From: Azolla caroliniana
Taxonomy: Eukaryota > Polypodiophyta
Direction: 5' to 3'
NCBI GenBank assembly: GCA_043228905.1
Contig: JBHGNT010000020.1
Span: 6,200,001-6,264,000, forward strand
DNA: 64,000 bases
Notes under the pieces: model-generated
The model's database searches: none
What the model was told of the DNA's origin: nothing
The model's input: the letters and a program-made list of their open reading frames with translations, nothing else
Part shown: positions 1 through 10,045 of the stretch, in pieces
Layout of the letters: every line of letters begins with the position of its first letter
How positions within the stretch are numbered: the stretch's first letter is position 1
Made by a program: the position numbers and the translations under genes

Positions 1-1028
1 GGAACCTGATCCGGATCCGGTCCTCTCCGAATCGGCGCGCTTCTTCCAGCACTCGCTCTCCTTATGGCCTTTCTTGCCACAGTACCAACATTCCGCAACG
101 GATTTCCCTTGTTGGTTCTCATCGCCTCGACTCCCCCGGTTTCCGAAGGGTCCAGAATTGTTGTCGGCATCACTTCAGTGCCTTCTTCCCTTATCCCATC
201 GGCTGCCTCCATTGCACACCAACTCACCTTGTCCACCACGACCACGTGGCCTATCTCCCTCCGTGTACAACATCTTGATGTTGGCATGTGTGCTCGTCGA
301 CGCACCCGTGTGGTTCTCCTCTATAAGGAGCATCAACTGTAGGTCGAAAAATGACGGCGTATTCTCCCGTGTACAAACAACAGTTCGGAACGCTCCGAAC
401 TTCGACGCTAGTCCCCCGAGACAGATCTGCACCATCTTGCCTTGCTCGACATTCACATCGATAGAGGCTAAGGAGTCGCATATCTCTTTGATCTTCGAGG
501 TGTAATCATCCATTGACAAGTCACGTTGTCGTAAGTTGCTCAGCTCCTATCGGAGTTGAAGCTTCCTGGCTATGGTGCTTGTGGCGAAAATCTTCTTCAG
601 ATTTCTCCAAGCATCCTTCGGCGTTTTTGCTTCCCGAATATAGCTCAGAAGTTGTTCGCCCACACAAGACGCGGAGCAGTAGAGAACTCTGCTTGCCAAC
701 TGTTCCCAAGCCGGTAAACCCTAAACCCTAAACCCTAAACCCTAAACCCTAAACCCTAAACCCTAAACCCTAAACCGGAAGTCTTTGTGTGTCGAATCGG
801 GTGCTGTGTCATTTGCTCCGTTGACATAGCTCTAGTAACCGTGCTCGAACAGGTACTGGTGCATCTTGTAAGACCAAGACGCGTAGTTGTTTCTATCGAG
901 CTTCTCTGTTGGAAGCGATCTAGCCATGCCTCTATCCATTTTGATTTTCTTGTTCTTTACGAAGGTTAGGTTTTCTTCTTGAGCTAAGGTCGGTTGCAGA
1001 GGTTATCAACCCTCGAGCTCTGATACCA
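1..1028 (-). pseudogene. CopA-3: copia gag fragment
   Basis: Minus-strand Ty1/copia gag of the CopA lineage, cut by the left window edge so everything 3' of gag is unseen. The frame 519-175 reads a UBN2-type gag segment (YTSKIKEICDSLASIDVNVE, then QICLGGLASKFGAFRTVVCT) and a Gly/Arg-rich stretch before the zinc knuckle. It aligns closely with the CopA-1 gag at 57457-57800. Upstream gag, towards 960, is broken by frameshifts and by an inserted telomeric array at 715-774. A primer site complementary to initiator tRNA-Met lies at 1017-1028, directly next to the LTR at 1029-1463. Family assignment is firm. Coding capacity is lost in the visible part. Confidence 0.85.
715..774 (+). repeat. Interstitial telomeric repeat (TAAACCC)8
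   Basis: Eight uninterrupted TAAACCC heptamers (715-770) plus TAAA, the plant telomere sequence. They sit inside the CopA-3 gag. The array is flanked by CCGG on both sides (711-714 and 775-778), and the gag sequence continues across it when compared with CopA-1. This marks the array as an insertion rather than a chromosome end. Confidence 0.95.
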
Positions 1029-1463
1029 TGCAAAAGAATAGCGTGCGGAAGCAATAGAAAACCGAACATAGGAACGCAGGTTTAATGGAGAGCTTGAATA
1101 TACACAGTACACGGGAGAGAGAGAGAGAGAGAGAGCATACGAAACTCAATTAAAAAATAATACACAGTCTATACATAGGATGTGCTCAGTGAGCACCTTT
1201 ATACAAGTCCATACGGACTGGCAAAAGTATTGACGCTTACTTCAATGCTCATAAGTGAGCTCTACACTAACTCCCAAAATATATTCCTACGCGGAATATC
1301 TTTCCAATGGCCTCGCAGTTTACGCACCGCTACGGCTTCCCGTTGCCTACTGGTCTACGCACCGGTTTACGCACCGGTCTGGCCTAACCAATCGATCCCA
1401 ACCGATCCGGTTTTTGACTTGCACAGTCTATCTGGCCAAAATGTTGAGCTTGTATCTCAACAA
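1029..1463 (-). repeat. CopA-3 5' LTR
   Basis: A 435-bp LTR read on the minus strand, bounded by TG at 1029 and CA at 1463. It lies next to the tRNA-Met primer site at 1017-1028. It contains a (GA)n run near 1111-1135. Its outer end (TTGAGCTTGTATCTCAACA) matches the reverse complement of the CopA-1 LTR start. The sequence beyond 1463 belongs to another copia gag, so CopA-3 is inserted in that element. The partner LTR lies outside the window. Confidence 0.85.
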
Positions 1464-2038
1464 CCTTGACTCCCCTTGCTTGTGGAGGGTCCGGAACTAT
1501 TGTCAGCACTATCTGTGTGCCTCCGATTCTGCTTTTGTTGGCCGCCATTGTTGTGTGCTGAGCCACTTCTTCTTCCACACCCACAGGGCCGATCTGCCCT
1601 TGTGTACAACATCCGGTTGAGTGGTCCTCGACCCATTTGCACATGGTTTTCTTCGACGATCACCATTGGTGGTATCTCCTAGGTGCAAATCATCGTTTGG
1701 ATAGGCCTGTACCACTGCGCTAGACCACCGAGGCAGATCTACACCATCTTGTCTTCATCCACCATCACGTTGATGGACCCTAGTGCGGCACAAATCTCCT
1801 TGATCTTATTGGTATAGTTCGTAACTGACATATCCCTTTGCCTGATGTTGTTGAGCTCTTGCAAGAACTGCAACTTTGGGGCCATGGTACTGGTGGCGAA
1901 ACTCATTTTCAGATTTTCCAAGGCTTCTTTTAGCGACTTGGTGTCTCTAATGTAACCAAGCATCTAATCGTGCACACAAGACGTATATGATCGTGCAGGT
2001 CCCTCTCCGTGATTCCATCACTTGCCCTCTTCAATTTT
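1464..2038 (-). pseudogene. CopX: degenerate copia gag
   Basis: Minus-strand remnant of a CopA-like gag. The frame 1963-1739 reads GYIRDTKSLKEALENLKMSF and further gag residues, including a YTNKIKEICAALGSINVMV segment. Towards 1464 there are Gly/Arg/Asn-rich residues matching the CopA-1 pre-knuckle region. There are several stops and frameshifts. CopA-3 interrupts it at 1463. It is more diverged from CopA-1 than CopA-3 is, so it is probably an older copy or sister family. Confidence 0.75.
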
Positions 2039-2348
2039 TGTATGTATTTAGACACGTTGGAGAGACACACATACATATCTGAATGATTTATAACTGTGTA
2101 TGTACACACACCCATGTACCAATAGAGTGTGCATACATACATACATACATGATTGTATTGAAAAATGAAAAAAAATGCCTTTATTCTCAAGAATATACAT
2201 ATATGTCACAACAGGAGAGAAAAAAAACACAAAGATCACTTTTTACATGAGGAGAAGGTTCCTCTTAAAGGCCAAGATTTGGTCGTTGGGATAACTAGTT
2301 GTTGGGGCTGGCTAGCCATTTTGGCTATAGCTTTAATCATTCTCAACA
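2039..2348 (-). repeat. Probable 3' LTR of CopE
   Basis: AT-rich non-coding stretch with a CATA microsatellite (about 2131-2152). It ends in CTCAACA at 2348, directly beside a C-rich tract (ACTCCCCCTC) that reads on the minus strand as a polypurine tract. That arrangement marks the inner edge of the 3' LTR of a minus-strand element. The outer edge is a guess at the TG of 2039, where gag homology of CopX stops. No second LTR copy is available for comparison. Confidence 0.45.
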
Positions 2349-3880
2349 CTCCCCCTCAAAATGGGCAAAAGATATTCACTAAGCCCATCTTGTCACACAA
2401 TCTAAAAAGACTTACTGGCCCAAGTCCCTTTATAAGACAATCTGCTACTTGATCTTCAACAAAAACATGACTCAATTTTAATATTCCACTATCAAGCTTC
2501 TCCTTGATAAAGAATCTGTCGATTTCGATGTGCTTGGTCCTATCATGTTGTACCAGATTGTTGGCAATGCTGATTGCTAACTTATTGTCACACCACAACC
2601 TCATCTGATTTTCTTGATTCATCTTTAGTTCTACTAGGAGAGTTCTCAGCCACAACATCTCTGCAACTCCTACCACAATAGCTCTATACTATGCTTCTGT
2701 TATTGACCTTGCTACCACTGATTGTTTCTTACTCTTCCAAGACACTAGATTGCCCCCAACAAACATGCAATATCATGATGTGGATTTCCTATCATTAGCA
2801 CAACTAGCCCAATCAGAATCTCAATAGCCCTCAATGTTAAAATGACCATGTTTTCTAAGATCAATCCCTTTCCTGAGACACCTTTGAGATATCTTAGAAT
2901 TTGGTACATTGCATCCATATGATCTTTCCTCGGATCATGCATGTAGCAACTTACCACACTTACTGCAAATGAAATATCTGGACGAGTATGAGTCAAATAA
3001 ATCATCCGACCTACCAATCTTTGATACCTTTCACGATCAACTTTCTCCCAGGCAAGTTCAGTTAACGTGATCTTTGGGTCAATTGGAAAAGCTACAAGCC
3101 TACAACCCAACATTGCAGTTTCTGTGAGAAGATCTAATACATATTTTCGCTGAGATAAAACAACTCTTCTGTCCCATGAGCTACCTCAATTCCAAGACTT
3201 TATCGTAGAAATCCTAGATCCTTCACCTCAAACTCTTTACCTAGTTGTACCTTCAGTTGGGCAATTTATCCTTCATCATCACCTGTGATAATTATATCAT
3301 CCACATAAACAACAAGTAATGTAGTAATGCTCCTTGTGTTGTCAAAAAAATATTGTATGGTCTGCATTGATCTATTGGTATCCCATACCCACCATAGCCC
3401 TTCTTAACCTATCGAACCAAGCTCGAGGAGATTGATTCAGTCCATAAAACGAAACCTTGTCTACTATTTGAATTGTACCAAAAACTAGGGAAGGATATCC
3501 ATGTACACTGTCTCCATCAGCTCTCCATGAAGGGATGCATTTTTTTATATCTTATTGATGTAATTTCCAATCCTTATTCACTACTAAGAAAATAAGCGTT
3601 CTAACTGTGCTCTTCTTCGCTCCAGGTGCAAAAGTCTCATCATAATCAATGCCATATGTCTGACTATATCCCTTAGCTACAAATAGTACCTTGTAACAAT
3701 CTATTTTGCCCTCTGCAGTTTGTTTTATTGTAAACACCCATTTGCACCCAACCGCCTCCTTTCTTAGTGGTAGTGATACAATCTCCCAAGTTTTGTTTTT
3801 CTCAAGAGCTCTGAGTTCTTCTTTCATAACCGCTTTCCACTTTGGATCTTCTCTAGCAACTTGCCAACACTTGGGTAAAG
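2349..3880 (-). pseudogene. CopE: copia RT and RNase H remnant
   Basis: Minus-strand remnant of a copia lineage distinct from the others here. RNase H is visible at 2676-2356 (QHDRTKHIEIDRFFIKEKLD, then VADCLIKGL). RT is visible at 3827-3552 (KEAVGCKWVFTIKQTAEGKI and YGIDYDETFAP) and 3113-2745 (YLTHTRPDISFAVSVVSCYM). The YVDD region near 3270-3330 and several joints carry stops and frameshifts. The element is truncated at 3880, where the CopD LTR starts, so integrase, gag and 5' LTR are missing. It is the most decayed element in the window. Confidence 0.8.
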
Positions 3881-4434
3881 TGACAGAATCTAATTATGTG
3901 TGCGGAATAATGCTCGGCCACAACCAAGTCTCAATCACACAATGGAAGAAATAGAAAACAGAAATGAGACAACACAAGATGTTAACGCGGAAAGCCCTAA
4001 AAGGGAAAAACCACGGGAGCCTAGAGACTCCAACTATCAATATGAGAGGATTGATACAATGGGAGACTCCAAGGCAACGACCTCGAGGTTTGTCTTCACC
4101 AACTAATGGTTACAACAGAAAAGCTTTATGTATATCTATCTGTCTTTGTCTCTGTCTCTCTATCTCTGTACAACAATAATGATAACATCAACTACTTGTG
4201 TACACAACACTATTTTCCCTAGTTATATTTATACTCATATAACTTACGGGCTATTTACAAATATGACCTCAATGGTAATGTCTGAACATATTTACAAATA
4301 TGTTCCTACTTCAAGTTGTTGGTTCATACCGGATACGATTGGACTTGTTCCGGATCCATCCAGTCCGGTTCCTTCCTTTGGCTCGTCCGATCTAGCTCAT
4401 CTGGATCCCATCTGGAGGGACCTATTTCCCAACA
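3881..4434 (-). repeat. CopD 3' LTR
   Basis: A 554-bp LTR on the minus strand, TG at 3881 to CA at 4434, followed by the complement of a polypurine tract (AACTCCCCCTTCACTT). It is homologous but clearly diverged from the LTR at 13375-13837. Shared blocks are GTGTGCGGAATAAT, the GGGAAAAACCACG block and the final TCTGGAGGGACCT/TCCAGAGGGACCT. The outside base runs (TAAAG on the left, TCAAC beyond 13837) do not match, so no target duplication is present. Confidence 0.75.
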
Positions 4435-5084
4435 AACTCCCCCTTCACTTCAGCATGGGATGTCTTGTCAATACGATCCGTCTCTGACATACGTCCAGCT
4501 TGTCAGCTGACAACACCTTGGTCAGCATGTCCGGCCTGTTCTCCTCTGTATGGATCTTCGTTAGCAAGAACTCTTTATCTTCTATCTTCTCCCGAAGCCA
4601 GTGATATCTCCTTTGGATGTGCTTGGTCCGGGAATGGTAGGCCACGTTCTTCGCGAGGTGGATGACACTTTGACTATTGCAATAGAGCCGGAATTGCTCC
4701 CGTCGGATCCCTAGCTCTTCGATGAAGTCCTTCATCCAGATTACTTCTTTGCTGCCTTCCACGGTTGCCATGTACTCCGCTTCTATTGTCGATAGTGCAA
4801 CAGACTTCTGCAGCCTCGACTACCACAATACAACTCCCCCTGCATATGTCATGACATATCCGGATGTAGACCGGCTAGTATCTGCATAAGCCAACATGTC
4901 CGAATCGGAGGCATATGCTCGTGGTACCTTCCAGGTACTTGAGTATCCACTTGACCGCGGTCTAGTGTTCTCTTCCCGGATTGCTCATGAACCGGCTGAC
5001 CACTCTAATAACATATCCGATATTCGACCGAGTACACACCATTGTGTACATCAAGCTTTCGATGGCAGAGGTGTATGATATCTT
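4435..5084 (-). pseudogene. CopD: RNase H fragment
   Basis: Minus-strand 3' end of the CopD polyprotein, cut off from the rest by CopB. The frame 4771-4445 reads the C-terminal half of copia RNase H (EVIWMKDFIEELGIRREQF, YHSRTKHIQRRYHW, DMLTKVLSADKL). It is about 80% like the same part of CopB, so the two are sister families. The stretch 4790-5084 holds the RT/RNase H linker with frameshifts. ATCTT at 5080-5084 is the left copy of the CopB target duplication. Confidence 0.8.
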
Positions 5085-5930
5085 TGTTGGGATTTCGGTC
5101 CCTCCGGATGGGATGTCCGGAGATGAATGACGGCAAGCCCGGTTGCGGTTACGGAGCCGGATGATGAAGACCCCGGTTACGGAGCCGGATGATGAAGACC
5201 CCGGCTACGGAGCCGGATGATGAAGACCCCGGTTACGGAGCCGGATGATGAAGACCCCGGCTACGGAGCCGGATGATGAAGACCCCGGTTACGGAGCCGG
5301 ATGATGAAGACCCCGGCTACGGAGCCGGATGATGAAGACCCCGGTTACGGAGCCGGATGATGAAGACCCCGGCTACGGAGCCGGATGATGAAGACCCCGG
5401 TTACGGAGCCGGATGATGAAGACCCCGGCTACGGAGCCGGATGATGAAGACCCCGGTTACGGAGCCGGATGACGAATGTACCCGGAGAGAGATCCGGATG
5501 CGGAGACATATTTGTGAATATGTTTGCCAAGAGCCCTTGAGGCTATATTTGTAAATAGCCCGAAAGTCATATGTGTATAAATATGACTTAGGGCAAACAG
5601 TTATTGTTGTTGCTTAATTTTCATGCGAAGTGAGAGCAGCCGAGAGAGAGAGAGAGAGAGAGAGAGACGAAGAGGTCATTGCCTCTGTGTATTGCCGCCG
5701 CCTGTGGCGAAGACAGTGAGCTCAAGGTTGTTGCCTTGTAGCTTCACCAGTGTACATCCCTGTTCATAGTGATAGTTGGAGTTTGAGGACTCCCGTGGTT
5801 TTTCCCATTTAGGGTTTTCCACGTAAAACATCCAGTGTACCTTTCTCTCTATTGTTTTGTGCATTTTGTATTTCCTGTTTTCTGTGAGTTGATCCCATTC
5901 CTCGGTTGTGGCCGAGCACTGTTTTCAACA
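5085..5930 (+). repeat. CopB 5' LTR
   Basis: An 846-bp LTR. U3 carries a 28-bp minisatellite (about 5145-5480, 12 units). A TATA-like TGTATAAATATGAC follows near 5570, then a (GA)n tract around 5646-5665 and a long R/U5 ending GTTTTCAACA. The 3' LTR is the same apart from the repeat number and about 2 bp in the GA tract. Confidence 0.95.
5145..5480 (+). repeat. 28-bp minisatellite in CopB U3
   Basis: Twelve tandem units of the type TACGGAGCCGGATGATGAAG plus ACCCCGGY. Y alternates T and C, so the higher-order unit is 56 bp. The 3' LTR has only four units (about 10106-10220). A degenerate version of the same repeat occurs inverted in the solo LTR at 46189-46906, so the array is ancestral to the family. 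Confidence 0.95.
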
Positions 5931-5933
5931 AAC

Positions 5934-5945
5934 TGGTATCAGAGC
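5934..5945 (+). other. CopB primer binding site (tRNA-iMet)
   Basis: TGGTATCAGAGC, complementary to the 3' end of plant initiator tRNA-Met, starts 3 nt after the 5' LTR. This is the standard minus-strand primer site of plant copia elements. Confidence 0.95.
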
Positions 5946-5961
5946 GACGGTAACACAGAAA

Positions 5962-8900
5962 ATGGAAGGCGGCGGTAGTGGGCCTCCGGGCATGATGGTG
6001 TTGAACTCACAGAACTACGCCGACTGGAAGATAAAGATGGAAGACCTTCTCATCGTCCGAGACCTGTACGAACCGATCGACAATGCCGAGATACCCAAGG
6101 GAGTAATAGAGTCGGAGTGGAAGCTCCTGAACCGGAAAGCCGTAGCGACGATTCGGCAATATGTCGATGTAAGCGTCCTACAACATGTGGCGAACGACAC
6201 CAACGCATATGAGATGTGGAAGAAGCTGTCGGGCCTCTACGAGAGGAAGAATGCGTTGAACCGGACCTCCCTGATGAGAAAGATAGTGAACCTCAAGTAC
6301 CGGGACGGCGAGAGTATGGTGGAACACGTAAGCACGTTCATGGGATTCGTGAACCAGCTTGCGGCGATCAAGTTCCCGTTGGAGGATGCAATGCAAGCCA
6401 TCATCCTGATGTGTACATTGCCGGACAGCTGGGAGAACTTGGTGGTGACTCTCAGCACCTCCTGCACCGAAGATAACTTGTCCCTACAAACGGTAAAGAC
6501 AAGTATTTTGAACGAAGAAGCGCGTCGGAGAGATAAAGAACCGGTCTCCGACTCGAAGGCGCTGCTTACCGAATCGGAACGGGGAAGACAATGGAACCGG
6601 AGTCCGCAAAGACGGGAGAAGTCGGGGACCCGGTCGCAGTCAAGAGGAAGACCCACATGCTTCCACTGTGGGAAGCCGGGGCACTTCCGGAAGAATTGTC
6701 GGCATTACCGAAAAGACAACGGAGCCGACGACACCGATTCGAAGAAGTCACCGGAGAGAAACGGTGCATACCGGGGAGCCACGGACCGGAGAGGTCCGGA
6801 TCGGCGAGGGCAGGACCGGAAAGGAACGACGGCACTCGCGGCAAGTGAAGAAGAGATAATGCTTATTACCGAAGAGAGGGAGCTGAACCTTGCCGGTGTA
6901 GAGATGACCTGGGTGGTCGGTTCCGGAGCGTCGTTCCACCTGACCCCGGAGAAGAAATACTTCTCATCCTACACAGCCGGTGAGCATGGCTGTGTCCGGA
7001 TGGGAAATGAAGGCACATGCCGGATTGCCGGCATAGGAGACGTGTGGTTGACAACCTCGACCGGATGCAAAATGCTGCTGAAGGATGTCAGACACGTTCC
7101 GGAGGTTCGATTGAACCTGATTTCGGCCGGGAGGCTAGACGATGAAGGCTACACAGGTAGCATCCGGAACGGCGTAATGAAGTTCAGCAAGGGGAGCCTG
7201 ATAGTGGCTCGGGCCCGAAAAGTCAACACACTGTACCTGATGAATGCCCGGTTATGTCCGGAAGAGCTGAATGTGGCAGCCGACACTGCCGGTGAGCTGT
7301 GGCACAAGAGACTGTGCCACATGAGTGAGAAGGGGATGAAGAGGCTTGCAGAAGACAACCTCATTCCAGTGAAGCATGTGCATCTGGAGAAGTGCACCGA
7401 TTGCCTGGCCGGTAAGCAGAACCGAACCTCCTTCCACACAAGGCCACCGACGAGACGTAGCGCACCATTGGAGTTGGTGCACACTGACGTGTGTCAAGTA
7501 GAAACGAAGTCACATGGCGGAGCCCAGTACTTCATGACATTCATCGATGACCACAGCCGGAAACTGTGGACGGCACCGTTGAAGACAAAGAATCAAGTAT
7601 TGTCCGTCTTCAAAGAACTCCACGCGAGAGTGGAAAGGGAATCCGGCAAGAAGCTGAAAGCGATACGAGCGGATAACAGAGGGGAATACCGGGGGCAGTT
7701 CCAGGAGTACTGTCGCTCGAAGGGAATCCGGCTCGAGTTTACTGTGCCGAAGACGCCGGAACTGAACGGGCTGGCTGAGAGGATGAACCGGACCATAATG
7801 GAGAGGGTCCGGAGTATGCTAGCACATGCGAAATTACCCAAGGGATTTTGGGCTGAGGCAATGTCGACGGCGACGTATGTGATAAATAGATCACCCTCAG
7901 TACCTTTGGACGGAGACACGCCGCAGAAAGTGTGGACCGGTAAGGAAGTGTCCTACCGGCATCTGAAGGTGTTCGGGTGTCTCGCATACGTGCATGTGGC
8001 AAAGGACCGGAGAGGAAAGTTAGATCCAAAGACCCGGCCATGCATATTCCTCGGTTACGGCGACGACGAGTTCGGCTACCGAGTATGGGACCCGGTCGAC
8101 AAGAAGATATTCAGGAGTCGAGATATCATCTTCATGGAGGACAAGACACTCACCGACTGGGAGTCGGAGAAGAAGATGAAGAGCTCCAAGTCGACCGGTG
8201 AGGATAAACTCTACGAGGAGCAGTCCCGACCGGCAAGAGACCGGTTAGCACTCGAGGATCCGGCCGAAGACGGTGAAGAAACAGAACCGGCCGAAGAAGA
8301 TGAAAATGATACCGGAACCGGCCCCGATCCCGAAATGGATTCGGATGAAGAAGAATCGGAAGAACCGGTTACCGAAGCTCCGGAACGGAGATATCCTCTA
8401 AGAGAGAGAAGGGCCCCCCGGAGATTTCCGGAACCAGAGCATGTGCTGCTAACCGACGAGGGGGAGCCGGAGAGCTTTGAAGAAGCAAAGCATGACACCC
8501 AGAGCCGCAGGTGGTTGAGTGCCATGCAGGACGAGATGGATTCCCTGCATGAGAACCACACATATGAACTTGTGGAGTTGCCGAAAGGAAAGCGGGCACT
8601 TCGAAACAAGTGGGTGTTCAAGCTGAAACCGGGAGATGCCGGAAACCCCCCGAGATACAAAGCCAGGATCGTGGTGAAGGGGTTTCAGCAGAAGAAGGGC
8701 GTCGACTTCGACGAGATATTCGCCCCGGTAGTGAAGATGACCTCCATCCGGACGGTGCTGAGCATAGCGGCAAGCATGGACCTCGAGGTAGAACAGATGG
8801 ACGTGAAGACGGCATTCCTTCACGGTGACCTCGAAGAAGAGATCTACATGCAGCAACCGGAAGGATTCGAGAAGAAAGGGAAGGAGCACCTGGTATGCCG

Positions 8901-10035
8901 GTTGAAGAAGAGCCTTTACGGACTGAAGCAGGCTCCCCGGCAATGGTACCGGAAGTTCGACTCCTTCATGACCGACGAAGGGTACCACAAAACGCAGTCT
9001 GATCACTGCGTGTTTGTGAAGAAGTTCGAAGGAGGAGACTCTCTAATACTCCTCCTGTACGTGGACGACATGTTGATCGTCGGACGGGACCAGGTCAAGA
9101 TACAGACGCTGAAGAAAGCGCTTCACCGAACCTTCTCAATGAAGGACTTGGGTCCGGCGAGGCAAATACTAGGGATGCACATCATCCGGGACCGGAAGAA
9201 GAAGCAGTTGTGGCTGTCACAGGAGAAGTACGTGACAAAGGTGCTTCACCGGTTCAACATGTCGGAAGCAAGACCGGTCGGGTCAACCCTCCCGGCAAAC
9301 TGCAAGTTGTCCAGCAAGCAAAGCCCCAAGACAAAGGCTGAGAAGGAGGACATGATGAAAGTACCATATGCCTCTGCCGTCGGAAGCTTGATGTACGCAA
9401 TGGTGTGTACAAGACCGGACATAGGATACGCAGTCGGAGTGGTGAGCCGGTACATGAGCAATCCCGGCAAAGAGCACTGGAACGCGGTCAAGTGGATACT
9501 CCGATACCTGAAGGGCACGGCAAACGTGTGCCTCCGATTCGGCTCCGGTAAGCCCGAATTCGACGGCTTTACCGATTCGGATATGTCGGCTGATGCAGAT
9601 ACCAGCCGGTCCACATCAGGGTATGTGATGACGTATGCAGGTGGAGCTGTTTCGTGGCAGTCGAGGCTGCAGAAGACGGTTGCGTTGTCAACCACGGAGG
9701 CGGAGTACATGGCGGCTGTTGAAGCCGGCAAGGAAATAATATGGATGAAGGACTTCATTAGAGAGCTCGGTATCCAGCAGGAGGAGTACCGACTCTACTG
9801 CGACAGTCAGAGTGCCATCCACCTTGCGAAGAACGTGGCTTATCACTCCCGGACGAAGCACATCCAGCGAAGATATCACTGGATCCGGGAAAGGATAGAA
9901 GACAAGGAGTTCGTGCTGACGAAGGTCCACACGGACGAGAACGGGTCGGATATGCTGACCAAGGTGCTCACACCCGACAAGCTGGAAGCATGCCGGAAGA
10001 GGATCGGACTGGAGAGACATCCCATGCCAAAGTGA
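5962..10035 (+). CDS. CopB gag-pol polyprotein (protease Asp lost)
   Basis: Uninterrupted 1,357-aa copia polyprotein. The frame is open from 5908, but that ATG lies in the LTR; the ATG at 5962 follows the primer site and starts MEGGGSG, matching CopD. Domains in order: UBN2 gag (about residues 10-210); zinc knuckle CFHCGKPGHFRKNC (6658-6699); protease; integrase with HKRLCH...CTDC zinc site, then D (HTDV), D (RADNRGEY) and E (GLAERMNR); an acidic linker; RT with MDVKTAFLHGDL and YVDD (9058-9069); RNase H with TDSD, STTEAEY and YCDSQSAIH. The protease motif reads WVVGSGAS at 6909-6932, where CopD, like the family norm, has WVVDS. The catalytic Asp is therefore replaced and self-processing should fail. 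RADNRGEY also departs from the usual SDNGGEY. Confidence 0.95.
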   Translation: MEGGGSGPPGMMVLNSQNYADWKIKMEDLLIVRDLYEPIDNAEIPKGVIESEWKLLNRKAVATIRQYVDVSVLQHVANDTNAYEMWKKLSGLYERKNALNRTSLMRKIVNLKYRDGESMVEHVSTFMGFVNQLAAIKFPLEDAMQAIILMCTLPDSWENLVVTLSTSCTEDNLSLQTVKTSILNEEARRRDKEPVSDSKALLTESERGRQWNRSPQRREKSGTRSQSRGRPTCFHCGKPGHFRKNCRHYRKDNGADDTDSKKSPERNGAYRGATDRRGPDRRGQDRKGTTALAASEEEIMLITEERELNLAGVEMTWVVGSGASFHLTPEKKYFSSYTAGEHGCVRMGNEGTCRIAGIGDVWLTTSTGCKMLLKDVRHVPEVRLNLISAGRLDDEGYTGSIRNGVMKFSKGSLIVARARKVNTLYLMNARLCPEELNVAADTAGELWHKRLCHMSEKGMKRLAEDNLIPVKHVHLEKCTDCLAGKQNRTSFHTRPPTRRSAPLELVHTDVCQVETKSHGGAQYFMTFIDDHSRKLWTAPLKTKNQVLSVFKELHARVERESGKKLKAIRADNRGEYRGQFQEYCRSKGIRLEFTVPKTPELNGLAERMNRTIMERVRSMLAHAKLPKGFWAEAMSTATYVINRSPSVPLDGDTPQKVWTGKEVSYRHLKVFGCLAYVHVAKDRRGKLDPKTRPCIFLGYGDDEFGYRVWDPVDKKIFRSRDIIFMEDKTLTDWESEKKMKSSKSTGEDKLYEEQSRPARDRLALEDPAEDGEETEPAEEDENDTGTGPDPEMDSDEEESEEPVTEAPERRYPLRERRAPRRFPEPEHVLLTDEGEPESFEEAKHDTQSRRWLSAMQDEMDSLHENHTYELVELPKGKRALRNKWVFKLKPGDAGNPPRYKARIVVKGFQQKKGVDFDEIFAPVVKMTSIRTVLSIAASMDLEVEQMDVKTAFLHGDLEEEIYMQQPEGFEKKGKEHLVCRLKKSLYGLKQAPRQWYRKFDSFMTDEGYHKTQSDHCVFVKKFEGGDSLILLLYVDDMLIVGRDQVKIQTLKKALHRTFSMKDLGPARQILGMHIIRDRKKKQLWLSQEKYVTKVLHRFNMSEARPVGSTLPANCKLSSKQSPKTKAEKEDMMKVPYASAVGSLMYAMVCTRPDIGYAVGVVSRYMSNPGKEHWNAVKWILRYLKGTANVCLRFGSGKPEFDGFTDSDMSADADTSRSTSGYVMTYAGGAVSWQSRLQKTVALSTTEAEYMAAVEAGKEIIWMKDFIRELGIQQEEYRLYCDSQSAIHLAKNVAYHSRTKHIQRRYHWIRERIEDKEFVLTKVHTDENGSDMLTKVLTPDKLEACRKRIGLERHPMPK

Positions 10036-10045
10036 AGGGGGAGTT
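10031..10045 (+). other. CopB polypurine tract
   Basis: AGTGAAGGGGGAGTT directly before the 3' LTR, overlapping the gag-pol stop codon. It is the plus-strand primer site. The same tract appears in reverse complement beside the CopD 3' LTR (4435-4450). Confidence 0.9.

Noticed and set aside
715-774. Chromosome end
   Set aside because: Array is short and gag sequence continues on both sides.
5145-5480. Regular repeats resembling a CRISPR array
   Set aside because: Units are contiguous with no unique spacers and lie in a plant LTR U3; it is a minisatellite.
8211-9006. Long minus-strand ORFs opposite CopB
   Set aside because: Shadows of the GC-rich gag-pol frame; no domain resemblance.
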